Positions 36,149 through 45,700 of a DNA stretch of 64,000 bases are shown here, piece after piece; positions within the stretch are counted from its first letter, which is position 1, and the number at the start of each line of letters is the position of its first letter. A model generated the notes under the pieces. That model had not been told where the DNA came from. It made no database searches and saw only the letters and a program-made list of their open reading frames with translations. Made by a program: the position numbers and the translations under genes. The stretch lies in contig NZ_AUFX01000005.1 in assembly GCF_000426725.1 (NCBI RefSeq), positions 434,001 to 498,000 of the forward strand, in the 5' to 3' direction. Source of the stretch: Sporocytophaga myxococcoides DSM 11118 (GTDB lineage: Bacteria; Bacteroidota; Bacteroidia; Cytophagales; Cytophagaceae).

Positions 36149-36874
36149 ATGTTTTCCCAAAGTATTGATCATTTGCGCCTTGAGTGGCTCATTAATTTTT
36201 ACAATAAATTAACGGAGCTAAAAGAGATTCTGGTTATTTCAGATGAAGAACTTAATTCCATTCGGAATGATCTGAAAATGTACCAGTTCTCCTTGAAAAG
36301 GATTGAATTTTCCAAGAAGCAATTCCGAAGAAATAACCTTGTAAAAGATTTTTATGCTTATGGTGAAAAAGTGGAGGTGCAGGAAGCTTTAAGTGATTTT
36401 GATGAAATGGAGGTTCCTGATAATGTAGAACCAGGCATTTTCAGAAGAATTTCGGATTATATCGAGTACTTGAAGTCCAGACCACAGTTTTGTCGTCAGA
36501 TAGATCAAAGTCTGGCATTGTTCAGGTTTAAAGTGCTGTTTGACATTTCTGTAACATTAGAGCCTCAGCTTCAGGTTTTCCTTGATGGTGGAAGACCATT
36601 GATAAGACTAATGAACCGAAAGGCAGATTCCCTTGATTTATATGTAGACAGAAAGGATGGAAGAGGGTTTGTTTTTTTAGCCAATTATACCCTTAAAGAT
36701 TTTATAGACACGCATCCTATTCCTCCAAGTTCCTCTATGGTCGTCTGGCAATATATTGCTACATTTAAAATAGGTGAGGATCAGGTGGGGAATTTTTCGG
36801 ATCCTATTTCCATAAATGTTCAAAGAGAACATTCAGCAAACAAAGATGGGAATCTGGCGCCTGGCTTATTTTAA
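36149..36874 (+). CDS. protein of unknown function
   Basis: This 241-residue protein has no signal peptide or membrane segment. I do not recognise its family. The first ~130 residues look helical and charged (L-R-L-E-W-L-I-N-F-Y-N-K-L-T-E-L, then D-F-Y-A-Y-G-E-K-V-E-V-Q-E-A-L). The last ~90 look like a single beta-sandwich (L-D-L-Y-V-D-R-K-D-G-R-G-F, then W-Q-Y-I-A-T-F-K-I-G-E-D-Q-V-G), reminiscent of a fibronectin/Ig-like domain. The ATG at 36149 is preferred over an upstream in-frame GTG at 36086, because the latter would place the leader inverted repeat inside the coding sequence. Confidence 0.72.
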   Translation: MFSQSIDHLRLEWLINFYNKLTELKEILVISDEELNSIRNDLKMYQFSLKRIEFSKKQFRRNNLVKDFYAYGEKVEVQEALSDFDEMEVPDNVEPGIFRRISDYIEYLKSRPQFCRQIDQSLALFRFKVLFDISVTLEPQLQVFLDGGRPLIRLMNRKADSLDLYVDRKDGRGFVFLANYTLKDFIDTHPIPPSSSMVVWQYIATFKIGEDQVGNFSDPISINVQREHSANKDGNLAPGLF

Positions 36875-37024
36875 GAAAAGACCATTTCCCGCATAATATT
36901 CCTTTAAAAACTTGAAGACCTTTAATGATTTTTTAAAAATGACTAAAAGCTTAAACCTTTTACTATTTATTGGTTAAACTCTTCGATAAAATAAGTATTT
37001 TTGAGCTATCACTTATCTAAGAAG

Positions 37025-37978
37025 ATGAAAGTCGTAGAACACCTGAAAAACGCTAAAAAGACTCTTTTTTCTTTTGAAATCCTTCCACCTTTAAAGGGCC
37101 AGGATATTCAGTCTCTTTTTGATGGAATCGATCCTTTGATGGAGTTTAAACCTCCGTTTATAGATGTTACATATCATAGAGAAGAGTTTGTATTCAAGAA
37201 AAGAGAAAATGGGCTTCTTGAAAAAAAATCTATTAGAAAAAGACCCGGAACTGTAGGGATTTGCGCAGCTATCATGAATAAATACAAGGTAGATGCTGTA
37301 CCTCATATTATTTGTGGCGGATTTTCAAGGGAGGAAACGGAAAATGCACTCATTGACCTAAACTTTCTTGGTATCGACAATGTACTGGCATTACGAGGAG
37401 ATGCTATAAAGTCCGAGGGTACTTTTATTCCTGAAGCCGATGGCCATCATTATGCCTCCGATCTTATCAAGCAAATTAAATGTATGAATCAGGGTGTATA
37501 CCTTGATGATGATTTGCAGAATCCCGTTCCTTCAGATTTCTGTATTGGAATAGCGGGGTATCCTGAAAAGCACTTTGAAGCGCCCAATCTTCAGACAGAT
37601 ATTAAATATCTAAAGCAAAAAGTTGAGCTGGGTGCAGAATACATCGTTACACAGATGTTCTTTGATAATCAGAAGTTTTTTGATTTTGTGAAGAAATGCA
37701 GGGAAGAGGGGATTACAATTCCAATTCTACCTGGGCTTAAGCCTATAACTACCCAAAAGCAAATTACAATACTTCCAAGTATATTCCATATGGACATTCC
37801 AGTCGAATTGTCTGAAGCAATCAGCAAATGTAAAACTACTGATCAGGTGAAAGAAGTTGGAATAGAATGGACAATTCAGCAATCCAAAGAGTTGATGGAA
37901 TTCGGTGTACCTGTTCTGCATTATTATTCTATGGGGAAATCTGATAGCGTAAAACAAATAGCTTCTGCTTTATTTTAA
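37025..37978 (+). CDS. metF: 5,10-methylenetetrahydrofolate reductase
   Basis: This 317-residue FAD enzyme reduces methylene-THF to methyl-THF, the donor used by MetH. The N-terminal catalytic Glu is in F-S-F-E-I-L-P-P. Further landmarks are the substrate strand F-I-D-V-T-Y-H, the segment L-R-G-D with the FAD-binding Asp, and F-C-I-G-I-A-G-Y-P-E-K-H. Q-M-F-F-D-N matches the folate-contact loop. The ATG at 37025 is used; a TTG 8 codons earlier is unlikely. It heads a close-packed run with HMG-CoA lyase and a LutA-like gene. No separate riboswitch was seen before it. Confidence 0.94.
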   Translation: MKVVEHLKNAKKTLFSFEILPPLKGQDIQSLFDGIDPLMEFKPPFIDVTYHREEFVFKKRENGLLEKKSIRKRPGTVGICAAIMNKYKVDAVPHIICGGFSREETENALIDLNFLGIDNVLALRGDAIKSEGTFIPEADGHHYASDLIKQIKCMNQGVYLDDDLQNPVPSDFCIGIAGYPEKHFEAPNLQTDIKYLKQKVELGAEYIVTQMFFDNQKFFDFVKKCREEGITIPILPGLKPITTQKQITILPSIFHMDIPVELSEAISKCKTTDQVKEVGIEWTIQQSKELMEFGVPVLHYYSMGKSDSVKQIASALF

Positions 37979-37987
37979 GATTTATAG

Positions 37988-38845
37988 ATGTCTGCGGTAA
38001 AAATTATTGAATGCCCCAGAGATGCGATGCAGGGCATTAAGGAATTTATTCCTACTGAACTTAAAATAAAATATATCAACCAACTTCTGAAAGCAGGGTT
38101 TGATACCATTGATTTTGGAAGTTTTGTATCTCCGGCTGCTGTGCCACAGATGAGTGATACAGCAAAGGTACTTGAGCAGCTTGATCTTTCCGGATCTAAA
38201 TCAAAGTTACTAGCTATTATTGCAAACGTTAGAGGAGCACAAGATGCAGCCTCTCATAAGAAAATACATTATCTGGGGTTTCCTCTTTCTCTTTCTGAAA
38301 CTTTTCAAAAAAGAAATACCAACAAAAGTGTTGAAGAAGCCTTTGTTCAGGTGAAAGAAATACAAGCCATTTGTGAATTAAATAAGAAAGAGTTTGTGGT
38401 TTATCTTTCAATGGGCTTTGGAAATCCTTACGGAGATCCATATAATGTAGAATATGTTAAAGATTTTACAGGAAAACTTTTTGATATAGGGGTAAGGATA
38501 GTATCATTATCAGACACAATAGGAATAGCAAAGAAAGAAGATCTGCAATATCTATTTACTTCTTTGATTCCTGCTTTTCCAAAGATTGAATTCGGTGCTC
38601 ATTTACATGCTTCTCCTTTTAACGCTGTTGATATGGTTAAGGAAACTTATACAGCAGGTTGTAGAAGGTTTGATGGCGCCCTCAAAGGATTTGGCGGATG
38701 CCCTATGGCAAAAGACGATTTGGTAGGTAATATCGCTACTGAAAAAATGCTTGAATATTTCTCCTCTCATAACATAGAAACAGGCGTTGATTTTAAAGCA
38801 TTAGAAGATGCTATGGCAATAGCAGCACAGGTTTTTCCACAATAG
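37988..38845 (+). CDS. hydroxymethylglutaryl-CoA lyase
   Basis: This 285-residue TIM-barrel lyase splits HMG-CoA into acetoacetate and acetyl-CoA, the last step of leucine breakdown. It has the N-terminal catalytic Arg-Asp in E-C-P-R-D-A-M-Q-G, the metal-site H-x-H in G-A-H-L-H-A-S-P, and the active-site Cys loop G-F-G-G-C-P-M-A-K-D-D. The segment F-G-S-F-V-S-P also fits. It starts nine bases after metF and ends one base before the next gene. The DRE-TIM relatives homocitrate or isopropylmalate synthase are excluded by the Cys loop and the shorter length. Confidence 0.92.
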   Translation: MSAVKIIECPRDAMQGIKEFIPTELKIKYINQLLKAGFDTIDFGSFVSPAAVPQMSDTAKVLEQLDLSGSKSKLLAIIANVRGAQDAASHKKIHYLGFPLSLSETFQKRNTNKSVEEAFVQVKEIQAICELNKKEFVVYLSMGFGNPYGDPYNVEYVKDFTGKLFDIGVRIVSLSDTIGIAKKEDLQYLFTSLIPAFPKIEFGAHLHASPFNAVDMVKETYTAGCRRFDGALKGFGGCPMAKDDLVGNIATEKMLEYFSSHNIETGVDFKALEDAMAIAAQVFPQ

Positions 38846-38846
38846 T

Positions 38847-39590
38847 ATGCGCGCAGTAGAAGTAAACCTTTTTATACCCTGTTCTGTTAACCACTTCTTC
38901 CCGAAAACCGGATTTAACACTATCAGATTACTTGAACACCTGGGATGCAAAGTACATTTTAAGGAAAATCAAAAATGCTGTGGTTTGCCTTTCTTGAATA
39001 CAGGAGCTTTTGATGATGCAATGGAGTTTGGTGTAAAGTTTTTGGAGGAAAATTCATCATCTGTAAACTACACTGTTATTCCATCCGGCGCCTGTCTTAA
39101 TATGGTACGGAACAATTATAAACTTTTCTTCGACAGTTCTTCTCATAGGAATGATTATAAGAACTCGAGGAAAAAGACATTTGAACTTAGCGAATTTATT
39201 GTCAATGTTCTCAAAGTGGAAAATGTAAAAGGTGCCAATTTTTCTGGAAGAGCTGTTTACCATGATTCTTGCACAGCACTTAATTTTTGTCAGATTAAAG
39301 ATGCTCCCCGAAAATTGTTAAAGTGTATCAATGGTCTTGAATTGCTGGAATTTAATGAAAGCAGTTGTTGTGGTTTTGGAGCAAACTATTCATTGTGCTC
39401 CAGCAAAGCCTCTCAAAATATAGTTGGTAAAAAGGTGGAGGAGGCCTTGGCTATGAACGCTGACTATATCATTTCGACAGACTACTCATGTCTGGGGCAT
39501 TATGCAGAATATATCAGCAAAAATAAGAAGGCATTAAAGGTGATCCATCTGGCTGATGTCCTTGCTGAATCGTTGCTTATTTCACAATGA
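38847..39590 (+). CDS. LutA/YkgE-like (Fe-S)-binding protein with two CCG domains
   Basis: This 247-residue soluble protein has two cysteine-rich repeats of the CCG type: C-C-G-L-P-F near residue 47 and C-C-G-F-G-A near 174. Supporting cysteines lie in F-I-P-C-S-V, S-G-A-C, H-D-S-C and D-Y-S-C. LutA/YkgE proteins are parts of the LutABC lactate-oxidising complex or of heterodisulfide-reductase-like units. LutB and LutC are not in view, so a role in lactate oxidation is not assured. It is coupled to the HMG-CoA lyase gene and its last 14 bases overlap the convergent DUF4249 gene. Confidence 0.88.
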   Translation: MRAVEVNLFIPCSVNHFFPKTGFNTIRLLEHLGCKVHFKENQKCCGLPFLNTGAFDDAMEFGVKFLEENSSSVNYTVIPSGACLNMVRNNYKLFFDSSSHRNDYKNSRKKTFELSEFIVNVLKVENVKGANFSGRAVYHDSCTALNFCQIKDAPRKLLKCINGLELLEFNESSCCGFGANYSLCSSKASQNIVGKKVEEALAMNADYIISTDYSCLGHYAEYISKNKKALKVIHLADVLAESLLISQ

Positions 39591-40383
39591 GGTCCTTTTG
39601 TGCGGGCTGAAACCCGGTAATGATGCCAATCCCTCCTGTTACATTTGACATGATCTTCGATGGTTGTGCAAAAGGATTTCCATTTGAATCTGAAGCATTT
39701 TTAGTTGAAGTGACAAAGTCATAGTAATCTTTGTTGATATGAAAGAGTTGAATTATAACTTTGCTCCCCTGAAAGAATATATAATTTGAACCAATCCCTC
39801 CTTGTTCGGTTTGAATGGCATCATCATTAAAAACCATATCCCATTTGCCTTCTCCATCTAAGGAATCCTGTATTCCGATTATTCTATAATAATCTTTAGT
39901 TGCAGGATTGTCCTGAAACTTTACCTGAATAGCAGCTTTCTCTGGATCATCTGTGAAAAATGAAATCGTATCAATAACCACAGGCTTCATGATTGTTGTT
40001 CTACCCTCGATAATCCTACCGTTTTTGTCTTTTATTGAAACATAAAAGTCATTGTCAAAATCCAGAGGTACAACCGTGTTTTCATCCGTTGAATAATTAT
40101 AATATTTTTTATTTATCGGATTTAAACCAAATGGTTTTGAGGTAGGATAGTATACTTTACCTGCGTGCACCACTTCCACTGTGGCACCTTCTATTGGAGT
40201 AACCTGTGGCGGATCAAAGTAACCAGCAGATTCGGTGAGCAATAAGCGGAATGGCTTTCCTGGTTCAAGATAAAATTCTACTACTGGCTGGCTAGTATAT
40301 GATGGCAGCTCAACAGTTATATTTTTCTCCCTGTTACAGGAAAATAATAATATAGATATGATAAAGTAAGCAAGCAGTCTCAT
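39577..40383 (-). CDS. DUF4249 lipoprotein (partner of the TonB receptor)
   Basis: This 268-residue predicted lipoprotein has lipobox C16 in S-I-L-L-F-S-C. The body is DUF4249-like: an N-terminal Ig-like part (V-V-E-F-Y-L-E-P-G-K-P-F, then G-A-T-V-E-V-V), and a second beta-rich half ending G-G-I-G-I-I-T-G-F. DUF4249 genes commonly follow a TonB-dependent receptor with a carboxypeptidase-like N-terminal domain, and here it begins five bases after that receptor's stop. It may act as the outer-membrane lipoprotein lid or binding partner; the substrate is unknown. The ATG at 40383 starts the signal sequence. Confidence 0.87.
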   Translation of the reverse strand: MRLLAYFIISILLFSCNREKNITVELPSYTSQPVVEFYLEPGKPFRLLLTESAGYFDPPQVTPIEGATVEVVHAGKVYYPTSKPFGLNPINKKYYNYSTDENTVVPLDFDNDFYVSIKDKNGRIIEGRTTIMKPVVIDTISFFTDDPEKAAIQVKFQDNPATKDYYRIIGIQDSLDGEGKWDMVFNDDAIQTEQGGIGSNYIFFQGSKVIIQLFHINKDYYDFVTSTKNASDSNGNPFAQPSKIMSNVTGGIGIITGFQPAQKDLIVK

Positions 40384-40388
40384 GCAAA

Positions 40389-42704
40389 TCAAAACTTAAA
40401 ATTATATGTCAGACTTGGAATAATTGGAAATAATGAAACCTGTTTTGCCTGGAATTTTGTAGTGACTCCAAATTCATTTTGGATTTCATCAAAATATATG
40501 AAATAGGCATTTTTACGATTATATACATTATAAATGCTGAAGGTAAGGTCTGACTCACGTCCTTCTTTCTTAGGCTTAAATTTATAAATCAATCCCAAAT
40601 CCATCCTATGATAGGAAGGCATTCTGAAACCATTTCTTTTGGAATAAATAGGAATTACCTTTGGTGTAGTGCCTTCTATATCCTGCATAATAAACCTGCC
40701 ATTAGGCAATGAAACGGCGTTCCCGGTGCCATATACCCAGGTGCCGCTAATATTAAGCTTTTCGGTAAGCTTATGGACGATTACTATAGAAACATCATGT
40801 CTTCTGTCATATCTCGCAAAGAATTTTTCTCCATCATTAATGTATGGGAATTGTTTCCATGTCCATGACAATGTATAGCCAATCCACCCTGTGGTTTTTC
40901 CTTTTCTCTTTTCAAGGTAAACTTCATTTCCATAAGCCCATCCTTTACCAAATACAAATTCCTGATCAAGATTAGGATTTGAATAAATCATAGCTCCGTC
41001 TTTAAAATCTATCTGCCGTTTCATCCACTTGTAGTAGATCTCGTCTGTCAGATAGAATTTATCCCCTAAAATTACAGAAAGCCCTGTGGCTACCTGGTCT
41101 GAACGTTGTGGCTTTACAGTGCTGTTGGAAGGATACCATATATCAGTAGGTAGACTTGCTCCCGAGTTTGATATTAAATGTATGTACTGATACATTCTGG
41201 CAAAGCTTCCTTTCCATGAAACTTTTTCACTGATAAGATATCTGAATGAAACTCTGGGTTCTATCCCTCCAAAATAATTGGATTTATTCTTGAATAAAGA
41301 CAAGCGAAGTCCTGTGTTAAATTTCCACCTTACACCTACATCGAAATCATCGGAGGCATAGATGGCTCCTTCCTGAGAAGTAAACACAGAGCCAAGGCCA
41401 AGTTGAACAGTACCATCATCAGTACCTGCCCTTAGTCTTCCCACAATATACCGATGGTAACTTGTATATAGGCCGAATTTGATATTATGCTTTTCAGAAT
41501 GTTTGTAAGTAAAATCACTTTGGATTGTATAATCCCTCACCATAGAGCTTAGCTTAAATGAGAAATCCTTAAACCGGTTTTTGATATTGTATCGGTAATC
41601 AGAATATATCACAGAAGTTGTCACTTTAAGCTTATCAGAAAAAATATGATTCCAGCCCCCTACACCTACTGAATTACCCCAGTTAAATGTGAAGTCCAGG
41701 CTATTTTGATTATACTTGAACACATCTCGGCCAAAGTATCCTGTCAGGTAAAATGAATTCTTTTTATCTAATGTATAATTTACTTTTCCATTCAAGTCAT
41801 AAAAATAATAGGCAGGGATAGGATCATAAGAAGCGTTATTTTTATTCATTCTGTTGAGCTGACTTGTAAATACATCAAAGTATGTACGTCGGGCAGATAT
41901 GATGTAGGATGCTTTGTCTTTTTTTATTGGCCCGTCTACTGTAAGTCTGGACGCAATCAAACCAATGCCGCCTCTCACTGAAGTTTTAGTCTCACTACCT
42001 TCATTAAGTTTGACATCGACCACGGATGATAATCTTCCTCCATACTGAGCAGGAAAATCGCCTTTGTACAAATCAATACTTTTTACAGCATCTGTATTAA
42101 ATATGCTAAATAAGCCAAAAAGGTGATTAGGATTGTAGACTACCGCATTATCAACCACAAAGAGATTCTGATCAGGTCCACCGCCTCTCACATACAGGCC
42201 TGAAGTTCCTTCTCCGCCTGATTGGATACCTGGTTTTAACTGAAGAATTTTTAAAAGATCAGGTTCTCCAAACAAAACCGGTACCTGCTTGGCATCCTTC
42301 GCAGTTAAAGTTATTTTACTCATTTGAGTGGAGTTAATGGCTTCTTTATGAGGATTACCTTCAATGACTATTTCCTTTAATTGTTCGTCATCATCGGCCA
42401 AAAGAAAATCCACAGACATATCCTGTCCAAGATTGATTATGATTACTTCCTTTTTGTAGCCAAGTTGCTCTACAATAAGGGTAATGGTATCATAAGGGAT
42501 TGATATGCTGTAAAAACCGTTTTCATCAGTCATAGTACCTGCCTGGGCAGAAGGGGCAGAGACAACCACCCCGATAATAGGTTCGTTGGTTATCTTGTCT
42601 TTTATAGTTCCTGATACTGTGTATGCATTTTGAGCATACAAAGCATTCAGCACGCTGAAAAATGAAAACGTTAAAAGAAAAGAAAATTTGCAGAAATTAT
42701 TCAT
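40389..42704 (-). CDS. TonB-dependent outer-membrane receptor with carboxypeptidase-like domain
   Basis: This 771-residue outer-membrane transporter has a signal peptide at 1-24 (L-Y-A-Q). Residues 27-110 are a carboxypeptidase-regulatory-like domain (V-S-G-T-I-K-D-K-I-T-N-E-P). The plug domain at ~125-240 includes G-L-Y-V-R-G-G-G-P-D-Q-N-L and Y-P-A-Q-Y-G-G-R-L-S-S-V-type residues. The rest is a beta-barrel ending in aromatic strand P-S-L-T-Y-N-F-K-F. It is an active importer driven by TonB; the ligand is unknown. It is not a SusC/SusD pair, since the partner is DUF4249. It is 84 bases downstream of the M1 peptidase gene, so possibly co-expressed. Confidence 0.92.
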   Translation of the reverse strand: MNNFCKFSFLLTFSFFSVLNALYAQNAYTVSGTIKDKITNEPIIGVVVSAPSAQAGTMTDENGFYSISIPYDTITLIVEQLGYKKEVIIINLGQDMSVDFLLADDDEQLKEIVIEGNPHKEAINSTQMSKITLTAKDAKQVPVLFGEPDLLKILQLKPGIQSGGEGTSGLYVRGGGPDQNLFVVDNAVVYNPNHLFGLFSIFNTDAVKSIDLYKGDFPAQYGGRLSSVVDVKLNEGSETKTSVRGGIGLIASRLTVDGPIKKDKASYIISARRTYFDVFTSQLNRMNKNNASYDPIPAYYFYDLNGKVNYTLDKKNSFYLTGYFGRDVFKYNQNSLDFTFNWGNSVGVGGWNHIFSDKLKVTTSVIYSDYRYNIKNRFKDFSFKLSSMVRDYTIQSDFTYKHSEKHNIKFGLYTSYHRYIVGRLRAGTDDGTVQLGLGSVFTSQEGAIYASDDFDVGVRWKFNTGLRLSLFKNKSNYFGGIEPRVSFRYLISEKVSWKGSFARMYQYIHLISNSGASLPTDIWYPSNSTVKPQRSDQVATGLSVILGDKFYLTDEIYYKWMKRQIDFKDGAMIYSNPNLDQEFVFGKGWAYGNEVYLEKRKGKTTGWIGYTLSWTWKQFPYINDGEKFFARYDRRHDVSIVIVHKLTEKLNISGTWVYGTGNAVSLPNGRFIMQDIEGTTPKVIPIYSKRNGFRMPSYHRMDLGLIYKFKPKKEGRESDLTFSIYNVYNRKNAYFIYFDEIQNEFGVTTKFQAKQVSLFPIIPSLTYNFKF

Positions 42705-42788
42705 CCCACTAAACGATTACGGCCCTAGTTACAAATAGTTAGCCATGTTTAATAAAACACAAGGTTCTACTAATACATACTATATTTC

Positions 42789-45700
42789 TTAAAACGCTCT
42801 GTTAATGCCAATTACATATCTGAATTTAAAGTAATCAGACACAGCAGGGGGTGTGTTTACAAAAAAGGGCATATCAAACCTGAGGGTAACAGGCTTCATA
42901 TCATACGGCCCGAATTTGAATGTAACAGCAGACCCTATACCAGCATCTAACCTGAATTTTCCGAAATAGTTTTCCGAAGCAGAGCTCGTATTAAGAATAC
43001 CTAAATCAGAGAAAAGGTAAGTGTCTATCTTGAAATTTTTAGTAAGCCCTTTGGCAGGAATTTTTATGTATTTATCAAAGTCAATTTCTGCATTAAAGGC
43101 TGCTCCGGAATTTCCATAATAGTTGTAAATCAATACTTCTTGTCCATTAATGGTGTGAATTTCAGGTGCGAGATAGCCTGCAAAACCTCTGAGGTTCAAA
43201 CCTCCTCCCATTTGGAAGTGGTTGTAATTCTGTCCATAACCTAACCAATGATTTGGTACAAAACCTCTCGCTTGTGTAAATCTGTTATCCAGCATTTGTT
43301 CCTGATTAGCACTTGCCAGATATAAAGTTGATTCAAGAGGTAGATCGCCCAGACCTATTTGTCCGAAAACTCTTGTTTTGAATTCAAACTTCTTAAGCGT
43401 GAACCTGTTAATGGAGTTCAGTTGAGCATAAGAATAGTTGTAATCAGATCCCATCGATGGTAGCCTTACATTGAATGTATACTCTCCATTGCCTTTTCCA
43501 TATGTGTAATAGTGAAAGTATCCCATATTCACTGTTGCATTTACCAGGCCAGATGTAAAATCTCCCTGAAAACGACCCCATTGCTCAGGATAAAGTCTGT
43601 ACACAAAATAGTTATCAGTAGTAATGAGATATTTCGCATTAATGAAGAGTTTTGAATACTTTGAAGCTCTTTGGTCTGGTTCACGGATAACTTTCTCTAA
43701 GCCCGCATTCAAATTAGCAATGCCTGCATTATAGTATAGATTAGTATTGGCACTTAAGCCTTTCCAGATTAAAGAAAGATTTCTTTTTAAATAGATATCA
43801 GCAGCAACCCATTGATGTTTCAGGTCAAGGTCTTTTTCTGATTTGCCTTGAGCAAGACCTGTATTAAACCAGAAACCTGCTGAATACTGGAATTTCCCAA
43901 AGTAACTTCCTTTGAAGTAAGGCCCTACCTGCAGACCATCAAAACTATTGTACCAGACATCTGGTCTCAATGTATTTTTCTGCACTGTCCAACTCGTAAC
44001 ATTAGGTACCCTGTGTTCAAATTCAAGTATTTTAATCCCGCCATCTCCTGCTTTATTGTTTGTAAGATTAATATCTGCAAGATAATGTTTCGGATCTATC
44101 TCAATGGTTTTGATAGGAGAAGGTAACTTGATAGATGCTTTATAAGTAGGGTTTAATAAGCCCCATCCGTACCATTTAGGAAGAATGGTTGCATTGGTCT
44201 TTTTAATGAACCATGTATTGGGTATATGGAAATCATGAGTACTGCCATCAGAAGCTTTAACAGTGAAGTCTAAAGGCATTTGCATGCTACCTTTTCTTCT
44301 GAACTTAATTTCATATTCATTTTCCTTGCTGACTCTTTTTACCTCATCAATGCCATAATCGATGTATTTGGTAGTTTCCATCCATTGATCGAAGAACCAA
44401 TTAAGGTCAGTCTGTGTGTATTCCGTAATGGCATCTCGGAAGTCTTCAGGGTAAGGATGTGCGAATTTCCACTTGTTAAAGTAATGCTTCATTGCTCTTG
44501 AAAACAGATCTTCTCCAAGCACATACCGAAGGTTGTAGAGCATGGTTCCTGTTTTATAATATACAAGGCCATAGTTTCCTCCATGTCTTATTGCACCATG
44601 GAAATCGGAGCTGTGTGTGTTGAGCGGATCATCATAGCCTTCCACAACATGATTCAGATATGGATAGTATAGATTTTCATATCTTGTATCGGAAGAATCA
44701 ACATGTTTGGTGATGTATTTATTCTTGCCGATTCTTGCTCTCTTTTCCCCGACAATTCTATCTAAAGACCACACTGTTAAAAATTGTGTAAACCCTTCAT
44801 CCATCATAGCTCTATAGGTTTCATTAGACCCTACCATCCCATAAAACCACATATGTCCAACCTCATGGGCCAGCAGACTTTGATGTTGAGGATAAGTACC
44901 ATTATCCAAAGTAAGCATTGAATACTCCATGCCGTCTTTTGCGTCTGCAACAACTATCTTGGGCCACGCATACATTCCAAAATCCTGAGAATATACTTTG
45001 ATCACGTTAGCAGTGAAGTAAGCCGATAACTGCCATCCTGATGCATGGGGTTCCTGAGCAATAGCAACTACTCTGATACCATTCCATATTAATTCTCCGA
45101 TTCTATAGAGCGGATCTGCAGTGAAAGCGAAATTGTGGACATTCTTTGCATGATAAACCCAGGTTTTGAATTTGCCTTTTTCTCGCGGAATCACAATAGA
45201 AGGAGCCTCATTCATAGGTTTTTTAGCAAAGTTTTTCAGATCAAGTTTTTGTCTGAGGGTATCTGGTAAAACTTCTTTTTCATTCAGAAGTGTACCTGTT
45301 GCTTCCAGCACGTAGTTGTTAGGAAGTGTCAATTTTATATCAAATGCTCCAAAATCAGAGTAGAATTCTTTGTCGAGGTGTTGTTCTGTCTCCCATGCGA
45401 ATTTATGGTCATATACTGCAATTGCAGGATACCAATGCACAGCATCGAAGTGTTTGAAACCATATGTTTCATACAGCTTCATCCTTCTTCTCATGGTGCC
45501 TGACGGATCAAAATATGTTTTAAAATTCATTGTCACAATAAGCGAATCCCCTGATTTAAGAGGCTTATTGAGAGCTACTTTCATGATGGTATTATCAATG
45601 ATAGTCTTTACCTCTTCTCCGTCAACTCTTACACTATCGACTACAGTTCCTAACCCCTTGCTTTCAGTAGGTCCGAATTTTACCTTCACATCATTTTCAA

